DNA from: Chimonanthus salicifolius
Lineage: Eukaryota; Streptophyta; Magnoliopsida; Laurales; Calycanthaceae
Length of the DNA: 64,000 nucleotides
Direction of reading: 5' to 3'
Assembly: GCA_013350335.1 (NCBI GenBank)
Contig: CM023532.1
Coordinates: forward strand, 32,241,708 to 32,305,707
In this document: in pieces, positions 34,086 through 45,140 of the stretch
How the letters are laid out: each line of letters starts with the position of its first letter
Position numbering within the stretch: the stretch's first letter is position 1
Notes under the pieces: model-generated
Databases searched by the model: none
What the model was told of the DNA's origin: nothing
The model's input: only the letters and a program-made list of their open reading frames with translations
Translations under genes and position numbers: made by a program

Positions 34086-35096
34086 ACTGTAGATCCATCA
34101 TCTCATGTTTTGGACTAAAAGGGAAGTGTACATTTGCTGTTGCTTATACTCTTAATTATTCCTTCACTTGAGTTGAAAGAGAGGGAAAGAAAACAAAACA
34201 ACAACTCTGAGTAATGCCAAGGTTGAATGAAAATGGGCGGAATTTGTAAAAGTCTTCCCATGCAAACATGCTGGCCCCATGCATTAGGTGAAACCACTAT
34301 TCTAATCAATGTTTGATTGATTCCTAAACTTATCTGATTAAGAGATTAGTTGCAACGTGTCATTTCAGTGGGACCCAGCATGGTCGCCAACATGCCATTT
34401 TAGGCCAGACCTGTGCCTTCTCTGCCGAAGGCCGATGAATTTTTGGTGTAGTTTATATTTATAATGTTCCTTCAATCTTCATTGCCTATCACTCAATATA
34501 TGAAATATGTTAACGCTAGGTTTTTTTTTTTTTTTTCTATTTTCTCATATTTTCAATACTTTTTTAAAAACTTCAAAAAGAAAAAAAAATATATTTATGA
34601 TAAAATGTGGTACACCGTACACATGCTTGTAAGATTGATCTTACTTCCGATGTGAGTTAAGAATATCTATTTTCTTAGAATTCCTTTTTGTTAAAGTTGT
34701 TTGTCAAATGATCAAATGTTTGTTTCTTCGACCATCACAAGGATAATTATAAATAAAATAGTCGAAGATCAACGTGAGCAGTCACAATTGGATGCCAGCA
34801 TCCTTCATTTAATATGGATCAATGAACAGATAGGGCAACTTTGTAAGTAGATGTTTAAGAATGAGGGACGTGAATATCATTCTAGTGAGTCTAGATTCAA
34901 GAATACATCACAAGGTCTTCTCCATGTCATATTGGTGTATATTTGAGTTATTTAACTCCATTTTATTAAATGAAATGAAAGAATAATTAAATGTCAAAAA
35001 TTGTTTTTCATGAATTTCTAATCATCTAACATGAGATTAATTTTCTACTGTAATCAAGTCATTAAGGGAGAGAAAATGAGAGAGGAAAGGAAAGAG

Positions 35097-35396
35097 TATT
35101 AGGACCTTGAGTATTCATCCAAAAAAGACTAGTCTATTAGGTAGAATGATCCAAGTCTCTTATAAAACCTTAGATTTCTCTCTACACTTTCAATGTGGGA
35201 CATTCGTTGCAAGCCCCAACAATCCCTCCTTCTAACGAGGCCAACCATCCTTGAGTCCACATGAGATAGTTTGAGACTTGACTCGCATATTACTTCTATC
35301 ACAAAAGACTAGCCCGTTAGGTGGAATGATCCAAATCCTTTACAAACCCTATATCTCCCTCTACATTTTGAATATAGAACTTGTTCGTTGCCAACA
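35097..35396 (-). mobile_element. TRIM-like element, copy 3
   Basis: Two direct repeats at about 35097-35221 and 35288-35396 share 'aaaaagactag', 'ttaggtagaatgatccaa' / 'ttaggtggaatgatccaa' and 'ctctacactttcaatgtggg'-like words. They end in CCAACA. Between them, 'tccttctaacgaggcc' and 'gagtccacatg' match the interiors of the other two copies. The primer site is eroded. Orientation inferred from the other copies. Confidence 0.55.
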
Positions 35397-37259
35397 CCAA
35401 AAAAGAGAAGAAGACCAAAGCAGTGAGACAAAGAAGCACAGTGAGAGGAGGAGATAACAAGCAAACATGGTTGGAGTGTCAATAGTTGGCTCACCCACAG
35501 TATATCTTGGATGGTGTATACACTAAAAACGTTTAGTCATCCATCTATACAAACAAAGTTAAACAGATAACAAAGAATAGGCTGAGTAATAGGTAAAAAA
35601 AGGTTAAATTCTATTCATCATATAGAGATTATGGAGAATATGAGCATGTTACATGATTCCAAATAAGTACATAAAGCAAACTTTTAAACCCTTTTTCTCT
35701 TGAGTCTTGTGAATTCAAGAACACTTCACTCAAACTCTCAAACTCTGTATGTAAGACTCAAATAAAAAAGTCCTACAATCCACAAAAGTGAGAAGTAATA
35801 TACAGAAAAAAGAGAAATTTTATGTATATAGTTTTCACTTGTCCATAATCATAGAGAGAAAACAAGCTTAGCTTCTTTAATCTAAATCTCGATTCTATAA
35901 ACAAAATAATAATAATAATAATATCAGAGTGAGACAAACTACCCATTTTGCGGAAGCCTCACTTGGTTTCTGCATCAAGACAGCCCTACTTCTGCACCAC
36001 CCAATTATTCTCTCTCTCTTCTCTCTCTCTCTCTCTCTCTGTCTGCATGCAAATTGGCAGTAGGACTTTCAATAATCATAGTATTTTAAAATCAACCAGC
36101 TCATGTTCATGAGATATGGCTGTGCAAGATGGGATTAGCTCAATTCAAATCCGACTTAGTTAAAAATATGAACAGACTAATTTAATTTATTAAAAATATA
36201 TGTATAATTTTAAAAAAATCGATTCATTTTTAATTTAAGTTAGACTAGGGTAATGTTTTATATAACCCGATTCGCTCTAATGCCAAATTATAAATAAACA
36301 TACATTTTTCATTTTTTACATTTTTATTTGATGAGTTTTTTAGACTTATTCTTTATAATGATTTTGTTTTATTGGTGGAGATTTGTTTTTATGAAAATCT
36401 ATTTGCTTGAAATATACCAATACAATATATATAAGAATACTCAGTCTGAAATTTATATCTATTTAAAAGTTTGGATTCAAGTCAAACATTCATTTCTATT
36501 CAAATGTGGATTTAAATCTAATCATATTCAAATCCAAAAACCCATTAACCTAAATGAAAACTAATGTAAATAACATATTTATTATTAGTATACATTACGC
36601 ATTAACTATATGAAGAATAAATCTTAAAATTTACATCATGTCCTTACCCTACTGTGCATTAAGTAACGACTAGGAGATAGTATTACCAATGAGATATATA
36701 CTCTACCATTTGAATTATAGATTTTAATTATTTTTTGACATTTTTTTTTTTGTATTTTTTATATTTTCTCTTTCTTTTAGGTGTCACACTATTTTTGGGG
36801 GATTATTTTTAGGTTCTTCCTTCTGTTTTTATTAGATTTGGAATATTTTTTGTAAAATTTTTCATTTTAAAGATATCAAATCTAAATTAAATGCAGAGAG
36901 AGAGAGAGAGATCTTTGGAGTTAGGAAAGGTAGATTCCCTCCACAAGGACGAGTCCTTGTGGCGCCCTAAGTTAAGAAAATGGAATGTTTATTTGGTCAA
37001 TGGAATTTTTTGGCCAAACTAAAGATATACGAAAAATTGGTTTAATGTTAATCATGATTAACATATTTTCTAAAATTAATTAGTGAAATGTATAAAAATA
37101 TAATTTATGATAAAATAAAGTAGTAAAGTGGAACAACTTAATTAAATAAGCTACATTTATTTAATGATAATGACAATTTAGTTTTATTCTCTTATATCAT
37201 TGTTAAGAAAATGACTGCATGAAAGCACTGCACCCTTGTGGGTTTTTTTATTTATTTTT
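35397..37259. other. Intergenic; CT/GA tracts, nothing else recognised
   Basis: A CT tract at about 36010-36041 follows a GC-richer stretch (35940-36000, 'gcggaagcctcacttggttt'). A GA tract lies at 36895-36911. I see no coding family. The GC-richer stretch could be a small transcript, but nothing in the sequence proves it. Confidence 0.35.
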
Positions 37260-37267
37260 ATTATTGT

Positions 37268-37374
37268 CAGGAGTCCAAATATCAGCCGATACGTATCGTA
37301 TCGACTGATATCAGCCATTTTTAGGAGAGAGAAAAATATCGATATATCGGTTGATACCGAATTTTGGACCCTTG
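37268..37374. mobile_element. hAT-like MITE of the 'ATCGGCCGAT' family, copy 5 (exact 8 bp target duplication)
   Basis: ATTATTGT flanks it at 37260-37267 and 37375-37382. Ends are CAGGAGTCCAAATATCAGCC and the complement of CGAATTTTGGACCCTTG. It is the shortest copy (107 bp) and keeps 'gatacgtatcgtatcgactg' and 'atcgatatatcggttgatac'. Confidence 0.8.
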
Positions 37375-37663
37375 ATTATTGTTTCAGTTAGGTTAAGATT
37401 TTTGAATGTCTTACACTTTTATATGCTTTCATGCTTGGATCAATATGGTCAGCCAGGATAAGTGATTCTCTTAATCTTGTTAAAGAATATAATTTGATAA
37501 GTACTTATTTATATAGAAATTGTGGATTTAAGTTACATAGACAAAAGTTATTTAATTTGAAAAATAACTTATCAAATCTAATTATAAATATTAGCTTTAA
37601 AAAGGTGAACATAACTTATTTTAATAACAATTTATACTTTAATTTTATCAAAAAATGATCTAA

Positions 37664-37755
37664 CTCAACTAGTTACTTCCCGCCTCAGAAAGTGGGAGGT
37701 CACTAGTTCGAGTCCCAATGGCATTAACCGGGGGCATCAGGGGTTTTGGAGTGGT
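37664..37755 (+). repeat. tRNA-like SINE head fragment
   Basis: 'caactagttacttcccgcct' (A-box region) and 'ggtcactagttcgagtccca' (B-box, GTTCGAGTCCC) are spaced as in tRNA-derived SINE heads. It cannot be folded into a working tRNA. It is followed at about 37770-37850 by a scrap of the ATATC-rich MITE family. Confidence 0.5.
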
Positions 37756-37869
37756 TGTTGCCAAAGGCGTAAGTTGAAGTATATCAGATGATATCATTGA
37801 TATAATTATATGATACCAGTTCAAACAATATCTAAATATATCAGTAAAAAAAAAAATTTTAATCTCAAA

Positions 37870-39338
37870 TTTATTAAGCCAGCTTTATTGATAAGAGAAG
37901 TTACAAATTATGACCCACTTGCGTCTGTCACATTTAAAAAAAAAAAAAAAATGGGTTTCACAATTTATGAATTAAGCATTTAAGCCTCACAGGTTTATTT
38001 AATCCATGTCGACAACTATAACCTATTAAAAGATAAAATTCTCATACCATCATTAAAACATTTAATTGGGATCATAAAAAAAATGCAGAAAACAATGTAT
38101 CCAAAGATTACGATTCTTTTTAAAAGGATTTTTCGCGATTTTATTTCCATTATTAGAACCAACCCTGATAAACCTTTTGCTCGCAAACATGTCTCTATGC
38201 CATTCCCCAGCAAGCTTCAACACTAATGCAAGATTCTCTAATTATTAATTTTATTCTACTGGTTCCAACCTAAATTTCAGTACTAAGCATTTCTTATTGT
38301 TGTTTCAATATAAAGAAAACTTAGATAATGAATGTAAGATATGTATATATATATATATTTATATTTTAAAAGTGTTAGGTCATACATTAAATATTATCAT
38401 TAGCTTATGACAAGTGAGCAGCAAAGATTTTAAAATCGACACCTTTTTGCACCATAATTTTGTAAAAATCCAATTTGTATTTTGTCAATGTTGGTCGACT
38501 GTTAATCTTGACATGAAATTATCTTACCTTATAATCATCGTTAGTATTAAAAGCCAGTATTCCATTTATCTGAAGTCAGTTTTACGAGTTCGTTTTTTCC
38601 AAGATGGTCGTATCCTAAATTACACTAACCATTACTCTACGATCTAACATTTCCTTATTTATCCATTTCCTCCAACTTTTAATTGGTCGTCTTCTTCTTC
38701 TAGTGCATTCGATCTATACTCTCTCAACATAGGTAGAGGCCACTTTAAATTATTTCTAATTTCTAATTCTATCTTTTAGAGTTAATCCAGTAATTCAATG
38801 TAAAATATGCATCTCTACAATTTTAAGTTTATATATTTGATCTTTATGCCCAATACTCTGCAGTATAGAACATAATAGATCTATTAACTATTTTATAAAA
38901 TTGTTCTTTAAAGCGAATTAAACTCTTTTATAAAATTATATTCATCTTATCATGTAAAAAGTAAACGATGCCATGTTATTCTCTCTAGATAACCAATGTT
39001 TCAAAATTAAATCAATTATTGTATATTTTTTATAATTGTTTAATTTAGTTTAAGTTCAACTATTAGGTTAAAGTGTTTGAACTGCAATATTGACAGAATA
39101 TGATAAAGACATAATAAATTATTAAAAACAAAAATAAATAAAATTACAAAAGTACTATAATAACAATCTTAGCTAATGATAATATCATATAAAAAAGTAG
39201 AAATAAGTTAAATAATTAAGAATTACAATAATTTTTAATCAATCAAACCGTAGAAGAAACTTATTCAGATCCAACCCCACAGAATCGTATGATTTTTAAA
39301 ATGAGGGAAGAAATATTTTTTTGAGATTACCTTTGAAT
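37870..39338. other. Intergenic, very AT-rich, nothing recognised
   Basis: There is a short (TA)n tract at about 38341-38360. No gene, RNA or bounded element is supported. Confidence 0.4.
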
Positions 39339-39533
39339 TAGGGGTGAAACTTGAGTCAAGTTTTAATTCGATCCGCATGACTCGATACAAGAAATCACTG
39401 AGTTTGGATCATGTATTTGTATATTTCAAGGTTAGTTTAAATTGGAAAAAAATCAAATGAAATTCGAGTTAAATTGGATTGAGAAATTTAAAATTAACTC
39501 GATTCGATTTGAGTGCACCGAGTTTCAGCCCTA
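39339..39533. mobile_element. hAT-like MITE related to 27034-27402
   Basis: The left end TAGGGGTGAAACTTGAGTC and the complement of CACCGAGTTTCAGCCCTA form a terminal inverted repeat. Interior 'aattcgatcc', 'actcgat' and 'gattcgatttgag' words are decayed versions of the GGGTCGGG element. Flanks CTTTGAAT and CTTCAAAG agree at only 5 of 8 bases. Confidence 0.5.
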
Positions 39534-40116
39534 CTTCAAAGAAATGGATTCGATGCTAAATCAGGTCTTAGTTCTCCAAAAATCATGTCAGTCGAGTATA
39601 AAGCTTTTAATACTGAGATTGAGATAACAGATTTCATTACTATTGTTATTTTTCATATCAGTATCAATAAAAATATTATTAGCATTGCCATTAGCATTAG
39701 CATATTCATTATTATTGTTAATATTATTTATTTAAAAATAAAAGAGAGAGAGATGCGTACATGCAAATGCAAAAATACCGTAGATATGTCGGAGCTGAAA
39801 AACGTTGCTTTCATCACGGCAAGTGTCAACAGTTGGATCATTTCCCAGCTATCAGAAATACCCCAAAACCACTGAAATCCATATCATATTTTCTCTCCTT
39901 ACAAAAATCACTCTATCTAAGAGAATACTACTCAATACTTCTTCTGCTTCTTCCTCTCCCACTCTCTTTTTTAATTATTTTCTCTTCCTCCATTTCCATT
40001 TCTCATCTCCTCTGACCTTCCTTCCTTCCCCTGCACTCTCACCATTTCCGGCAGCTGCTGCTGCCCAACAAAATCCCTCCTCCATATTTACACCATATAT
40101 TCAAATATAGACAGAG
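39534..40116 (+). promoter_or_regulatory. Upstream region and probable 5' UTR of the GARP/MYB gene
   Basis: A change from AT-rich repeats to a CT-rich stretch (39930-40060: 'cttcttcctctcccactctc', 'ccttccttcccctgcactct') precedes the ATG at 40117, as in many plant leaders. The exact start of transcription cannot be read. A 'catatattcaaatata' stretch lies just before the ATG. Confidence 0.35.
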
Positions 40117-42444
40117 ATGGAAGATGTCTGTGATGGGGAGAGAAGTGCCGGAAGCAGCACGGAAGGAGAGAGCAGATCGCCGAAAAAGAGACCGGCTATC
40201 GACTTGAATGAGGAGGCTGGGAGTGACGGGGAAGACAGCGTTACTGAGGTGGCTGCTGAGGAGGCCTTGGCTGGGACCGGTGGGAGCTCCAGCAACAACA
40301 GTACCACCGCAGATGGTGGCGAAAGGCCCACCACTGCCGTCCGGCAATACGTCCGTTCCAAGATGCCCCGACTGCGATGGACCCCGGATCTCCACCTATC
40401 TTTTGTACATGCAGTTGAGAGGCTCGGAGGGCAGGAAAGTGAGTAGCTCTTGCACAACTCTAAATATATAAGAGTTTATATTTAATTAAAATTCTTAGAT
40501 TGAATTAATCTCTAATTGACAGATGTATTTGGATTTGGGATTAGAGATTTGAGTTTGATTGAGATTATAAATTCAGATGTAATAGCACAGACTTTGAATA
40601 ATAACAGTTTTTGAAAGTTATCATGCTATCAAAGTAAATTTCTTTCTTTTAAAAGAAATAGTGAAAATTACAAAATATAAAAAATAATGAGAGTTTTTTA
40701 TGAATAATAGGGGATTTGGAATTATGAGGAATGGTTTTTTTGTGGGTGATGCAGGAGCGACGCCCAAGTTAGTACTTCAGATGATGAATGTAAAAGGACT
40801 CAGTATTGCACATGTGAAGAGCCATTTGCAGGTAAGAGTTGGAAAGAAAAGGAGATGGATTCTCTTCACTGAAGCTAGTAATGGCTTTTTTTTTTTTTTT
40901 TAATTTTTCATATTTTGATATTTCTTCCCTCTTTTTTTTTTTTATAATTTCTGAATCAGATGTACAGGAGCAAGAAGCTAGATGATGCCGGGCAAGGTAG
41001 AGCTGAATTTTTTTATCTTTTCTCTGTTGGGTATCCCAATTACTGAATTTAGAAGAAGAGTATGAAGAATATGAGATGGATTTAAGTACCAAATCTCACA
41101 GAATTTGGTTGCTTGCTTTTGTTGCAGTGATATCCTCAACAGAGAGATCAATGCAAGGATCCGATCGCTTTTCGGAGATGTTTTATCAAAGGGGAGGATT
41201 TCCTCATCACTTTAGAATGGAAAATGGAGGCTTCTTTGCAGCTAAGAATGTTCACGAGCATGATCATCCCCTTTACAGCAACCTGCAACGCCCTCTCTCC
41301 CAACAACCTTTCAATTTAAGGTAGGCAAACTGGAACAATATCTTGATTTTACATTCCAAGTAATTTCACCCATCTTTCAAAACCTAATCACTTCTAGTTT
41401 GCCTTCATCTCTCGTCTCTGTAGACAACAAGAGTGGGCCTTCAATCAGCATGTTGCGGCGAGGCCGGGCACTCGATCTTGGAATCATCCGGGGCCGGCTA
41501 AGGGACTGATTCATGATGTGATCTGTAGAAATGATGGGAAGCCATCATCTTCTCATCTGTTTGATGTGAGGGATGTGATTTCAGGAAATGGGTCAGTGAG
41601 ATCTCACCAATTTGTCGAAGAAAAGAGATGGCCCGCCCGTGAGATACTGGGAAACCAAGCGAAGGATGGGAAAATTCAAGCCGAGTTAGAGTGGATCCGG
41701 AGGAACTCCCAAGTCCCGTCTCACCCGTTTTCTACCGCAACATTCTCCGATGATCCGATCTATGGCACACATTCATCTTTGAGGAGAATCGCGAATCAAT
41801 TTCAGTCCAACTCACATGATTCAATAATTATGGCTGATAGTCTTCAATCTCAATTCAAGCCCCCGATTCATATTCAGGTAACATCTCTTGTAAAGTATTT
41901 GAAATTGTTGGCTTCAAAATTAAATCTGTCTCTCCTGGATCATACTGAGTTGTCAATTCTGTGACTTTCCAGTGTAGTTCTATTCACTCCCCCTTCCTCT
42001 AGTATTATTCTAGACATTGGCCTAGCTTGACTAACAGAAACAATTAATTTTATACCACCCTAATGTTCTTTCTCTATCGTCTTCCTGCAGCTACGGACAC
42101 AATCGGCGATGAAAGACAATATTTTAGGAATGAATGACAATGGAGAAATGGGGCAAAGGATTTCAACTCAGAAGGACTGGTTGCCCAACTTGCAACTGAG
42201 TTTGAGCCAAAACTCTGGAGACGTTTACGGCGGTGGCGATAAGCATCATGGAGGCATCAAACTCGGCAATGGCCTCTCACTTTCGCTGTCCCTCCCTCCC
42301 TCCTCACTGCAAGGAAACTCCAGTGAGATTAACAATGATAATGCAAGACCTGAATTTCAGTTTTTACAGAAAGATAGCAGCAGCAAGGCCGCAATGAGGA
42401 TGAGTACTTTAGATCTGACCATGTCTATTCAAGCATTGGAGTGA
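40117..42444 (+). CDS. GARP (G2-like) MYB-type transcription factor with EAR-like motifs, six exons
   Basis: Exons are 40117-40438, 40755-40831, 40960-40996, 41128-41320, 41424-41877 and 42091-42444; all borders are GT-AG with matching phases, giving 478 residues. The DNA-binding GARP/SHLQKY-type domain spans about residues 80-140: MPRLRWTPDLHLSFVHAVER, then ATPKLVLQMMNVKGLSIAHV, KSHLQ and MYRSKKLDD. It is split over three exons, as is usual for this group. An N-terminal AIDLNEEA (27-34) and a C-terminal LSLSLSL (423-429, with LQLSLS before it) resemble EAR repression motifs, so a nuclear repressor role is likely. The gene resembles the At2g40260/At2g38300 and rice MORE FLORET1 group, whose members affect organ or floret development; this placement is from memory of motifs. 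The reading frame is fully intact. Confidence 0.93.
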
Positions 42445-44064
42445 GATCTTTCAAGTACTTATCTCAAGGCCCTTAGGAACAAGTTAGTCTTTATGTTGCC
42501 CTAATAAGGTATTTTCCCAATTATTCCTTTTAGAAATCTAGACAGGATTTCTCACCCATTTAAAGGCCCTTCTCTTGTCTGTGTATCATTAGGGAAGTTA
42601 GAGCTTTACAAACACAAGAGAACCAGGTTCTATCTTGCATGAATTTTCTGTATTAGACTATCCTTAGAAATGCTAAGACATTTTTGCAAGATTTGTGATT
42701 TTTTTTTTTTTTTAAGTTTTCCCAAGTGATAATTGATTAATGCTGGCCACAACAAAATCTCAGAAGCTGATCAAAAAATTTTGAAAATTGAAGATTGGGA
42801 AGGTTTAAGATAATATCTTCATTAATGTTTCATACTTTTATGGATATGAATGATTCTCAACTTAAAATAGCTCAATTTTTTGCCCACAAATAAGTCCTTT
42901 TGTAAGGACCTTGTCTTTCCAAAGACATAGGACCTACACGTGGCGCCGTCAACGATTAACGGTGTTAATTTTAATTAACACCATTTAGTGATATTAACTG
43001 TTAGATTAATAGAAAAAAAAAACACTTATATCCTCATAATGTTTGGCATACATATTGGTGAATCTTCTCCTCCTCATGTGTTTGTAATGTGTATATATCT
43101 ATCATTCTTTAAAGTTTATATCATTTTGAGTAATCTCCTCATGAATTAATTTATTTACATGAACCATGATATTTTTAGTTCTATTGATCTACAATGATGA
43201 TTTCAGCTATTCACTTATTTTATCTTAATCATTGCTTTAGTACCATAAATTAAAAACTAAAAATTCTTCAATTGAAATAAAACACAAAGGGTAAAGAAAT
43301 ATAAAGCAATTTATATGATTTATATTTAAGAAATATTTACTGCCAAAACAAGTGCAAGGTGGCCATATGGGTATTATCACAAACATCTCACTAGATTGAA
43401 GATTCTCTTAATCAAGTAGTGAAAAAAGAGAAAAAATAAATAAATAAGTCTAATAAATTCCTTTGGATTTTACATGGTTGATTAGTTAAGTGCTATTAAT
43501 TTAAATTTAAAATGGTTATCATTTTTATGCATGCATCTATATGTTTTATATTAAAATACTTTGATTGAAATTGAAGTTCCCATTTATTAGGAGATTGAAT
43601 TTTTTCGATCTCTCAATCAAGCATGCACTTAATTCCTCAGATATTTAATGTTCAGATATTCCTAGTTTCTATTTACAAACTAGTTTATGTTTAATCTACA
43701 ATCATTTATCTAAGATGAATTCCACATTTTCCATGGATTTTATGGATTTCTCCTTCATTTGAAAATAAATAATTTTATATGACAACTAGGTCGAAAGAAT
43801 GTCTAACTTTTTTTATATGAAATCCAGTTCTCTAGGGTTTGTCCATACCATGTTTTATAGTCATAATATCTGTATTACAATTAACAAGTTGCATTTTTAT
43901 TATTACAATCATGTCACAACATCATATTATTATTTATTATTTATTATTATATATGTGAATGATCATGTTGATAGATTTTCTTTTGCTTAGTTAAAAATAA
44001 ATAATCATTCATCGTAACCATCATCATTAAATGTCAATTTTTTCTTAGTTTGGGTTTTTGATTT
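42445..44064. other. 3' flank of the MYB gene and AT-rich intergenic sequence
   Basis: The likely 3' UTR runs from 42445 to about 42700. The rest is AT-rich with no recognised gene or bounded repeat. Confidence 0.4.
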
Positions 44065-44492
44065 TAGAGTTCTACTTCTTCATTTGACTCTATAATTAAC
44101 TAAAGACTCGATCATTCCATTATGTATAACGTCTTTCGTTATACCTTCTCTCTAACATGTGAGCGGTTTACCTCTCCTCCTTGCACATGCTCCTTGTGTC
44201 TATAATTTGTAACCTATCAACTCTATGCATTTCTCTGATCATCTATTTACATGCTCAAACCGAATAGCACATCAACTCTTTAGAGTTCTACTTCTTCATT
44301 TAACTCTATAATTAACTAAAGACTCGATCATTCCATTATCTATAACGTCTTTCGTTATACCTTCTCTCTAACATGTCAGCGGTTTACCTCTCCTCCTTGT
44401 ACATGCTGTTTGTGTCTATAATTTGTAGCCTATCAACTCTATGCATTTCTCTGGTCATTTATTTACATGCTCAAACCGAGTAACACTTCAAG
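44065..44492. repeat. Recent tandem duplication, period 216 bp
   Basis: Copy 1 (44065-44280) and copy 2 (44281-44492) differ at only a handful of positions. Both contain 'gactcgatcattccattat', 'taacgtctttcgttatacct', 'gcggtttacctctcctcctt' and 'atcaactctatgcatttctc'. More diverged relatives are at about 44940-45140 and 1440-1690, so the unit belongs to an older dispersed repeat. Confidence 0.8.
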
Positions 44493-45140
44493 TAAAATCT
44501 ACATGCATCCAAATGCAGTGAATATTCTGCATAAAATGGAGAAGAATCTGATTCCAAAGCATTTGGGTTGGCCGAGATTTCACTCATAGTCATAATTTAA
44601 CAGTTTTTGTACTCCAGATAGGGCATGGATGTTGGTAGATCTAAACAAATTCTATCAGAATCTTGGAGTTGGATAATCTGAGCTTAGGATATGGTCAGCT
44701 CTCTATCAACTTAATTTCTCAATAACTACTATGGTATCATAATTGCTTGTTAATGTGCTAACCTTGTTTAAACACATTAATTTAGAGCAGAACTGATTAA
44801 TTATGCCCAAATAGATGGAGCTACCCTTAAACTTTTCAGTCATTTCTCCAATCTTCTTACAACCATGAAGCTAGGGTTTCAAAATGGAGATCCATGCACA
44901 TTACTAATGTTTCCATGTATCAATCTTTGATTATCGAATGAGATCTTCACTATCATTCATCAAAATACCATCTATTGGAAGTTAGTTTTTGAGTTCTTCC
45001 TCTCTATTGAATCATATTTCAAATTATGAAGTCGTTTCACTATCTATCGTATCTTTTGCTATCTTTTTCTTTTACATTTATACCGATCTATTTTTCTACT
45101 CTATATTTATAATCTGTAGTCTCTTAACCCTATGAATGTA

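Noticed and set aside
37664..37755. A tRNA gene
   Set aside because: A and B box-like words are present, but a cloverleaf with paired acceptor stem and anticodon arm cannot be drawn; it fits a SINE head.
40039..40457. Two 118-codon open frames antisense to the first MYB exon
   Set aside because: They are caused by the GC-rich exon; the plus-strand frame has the GARP domain and valid splice sites.
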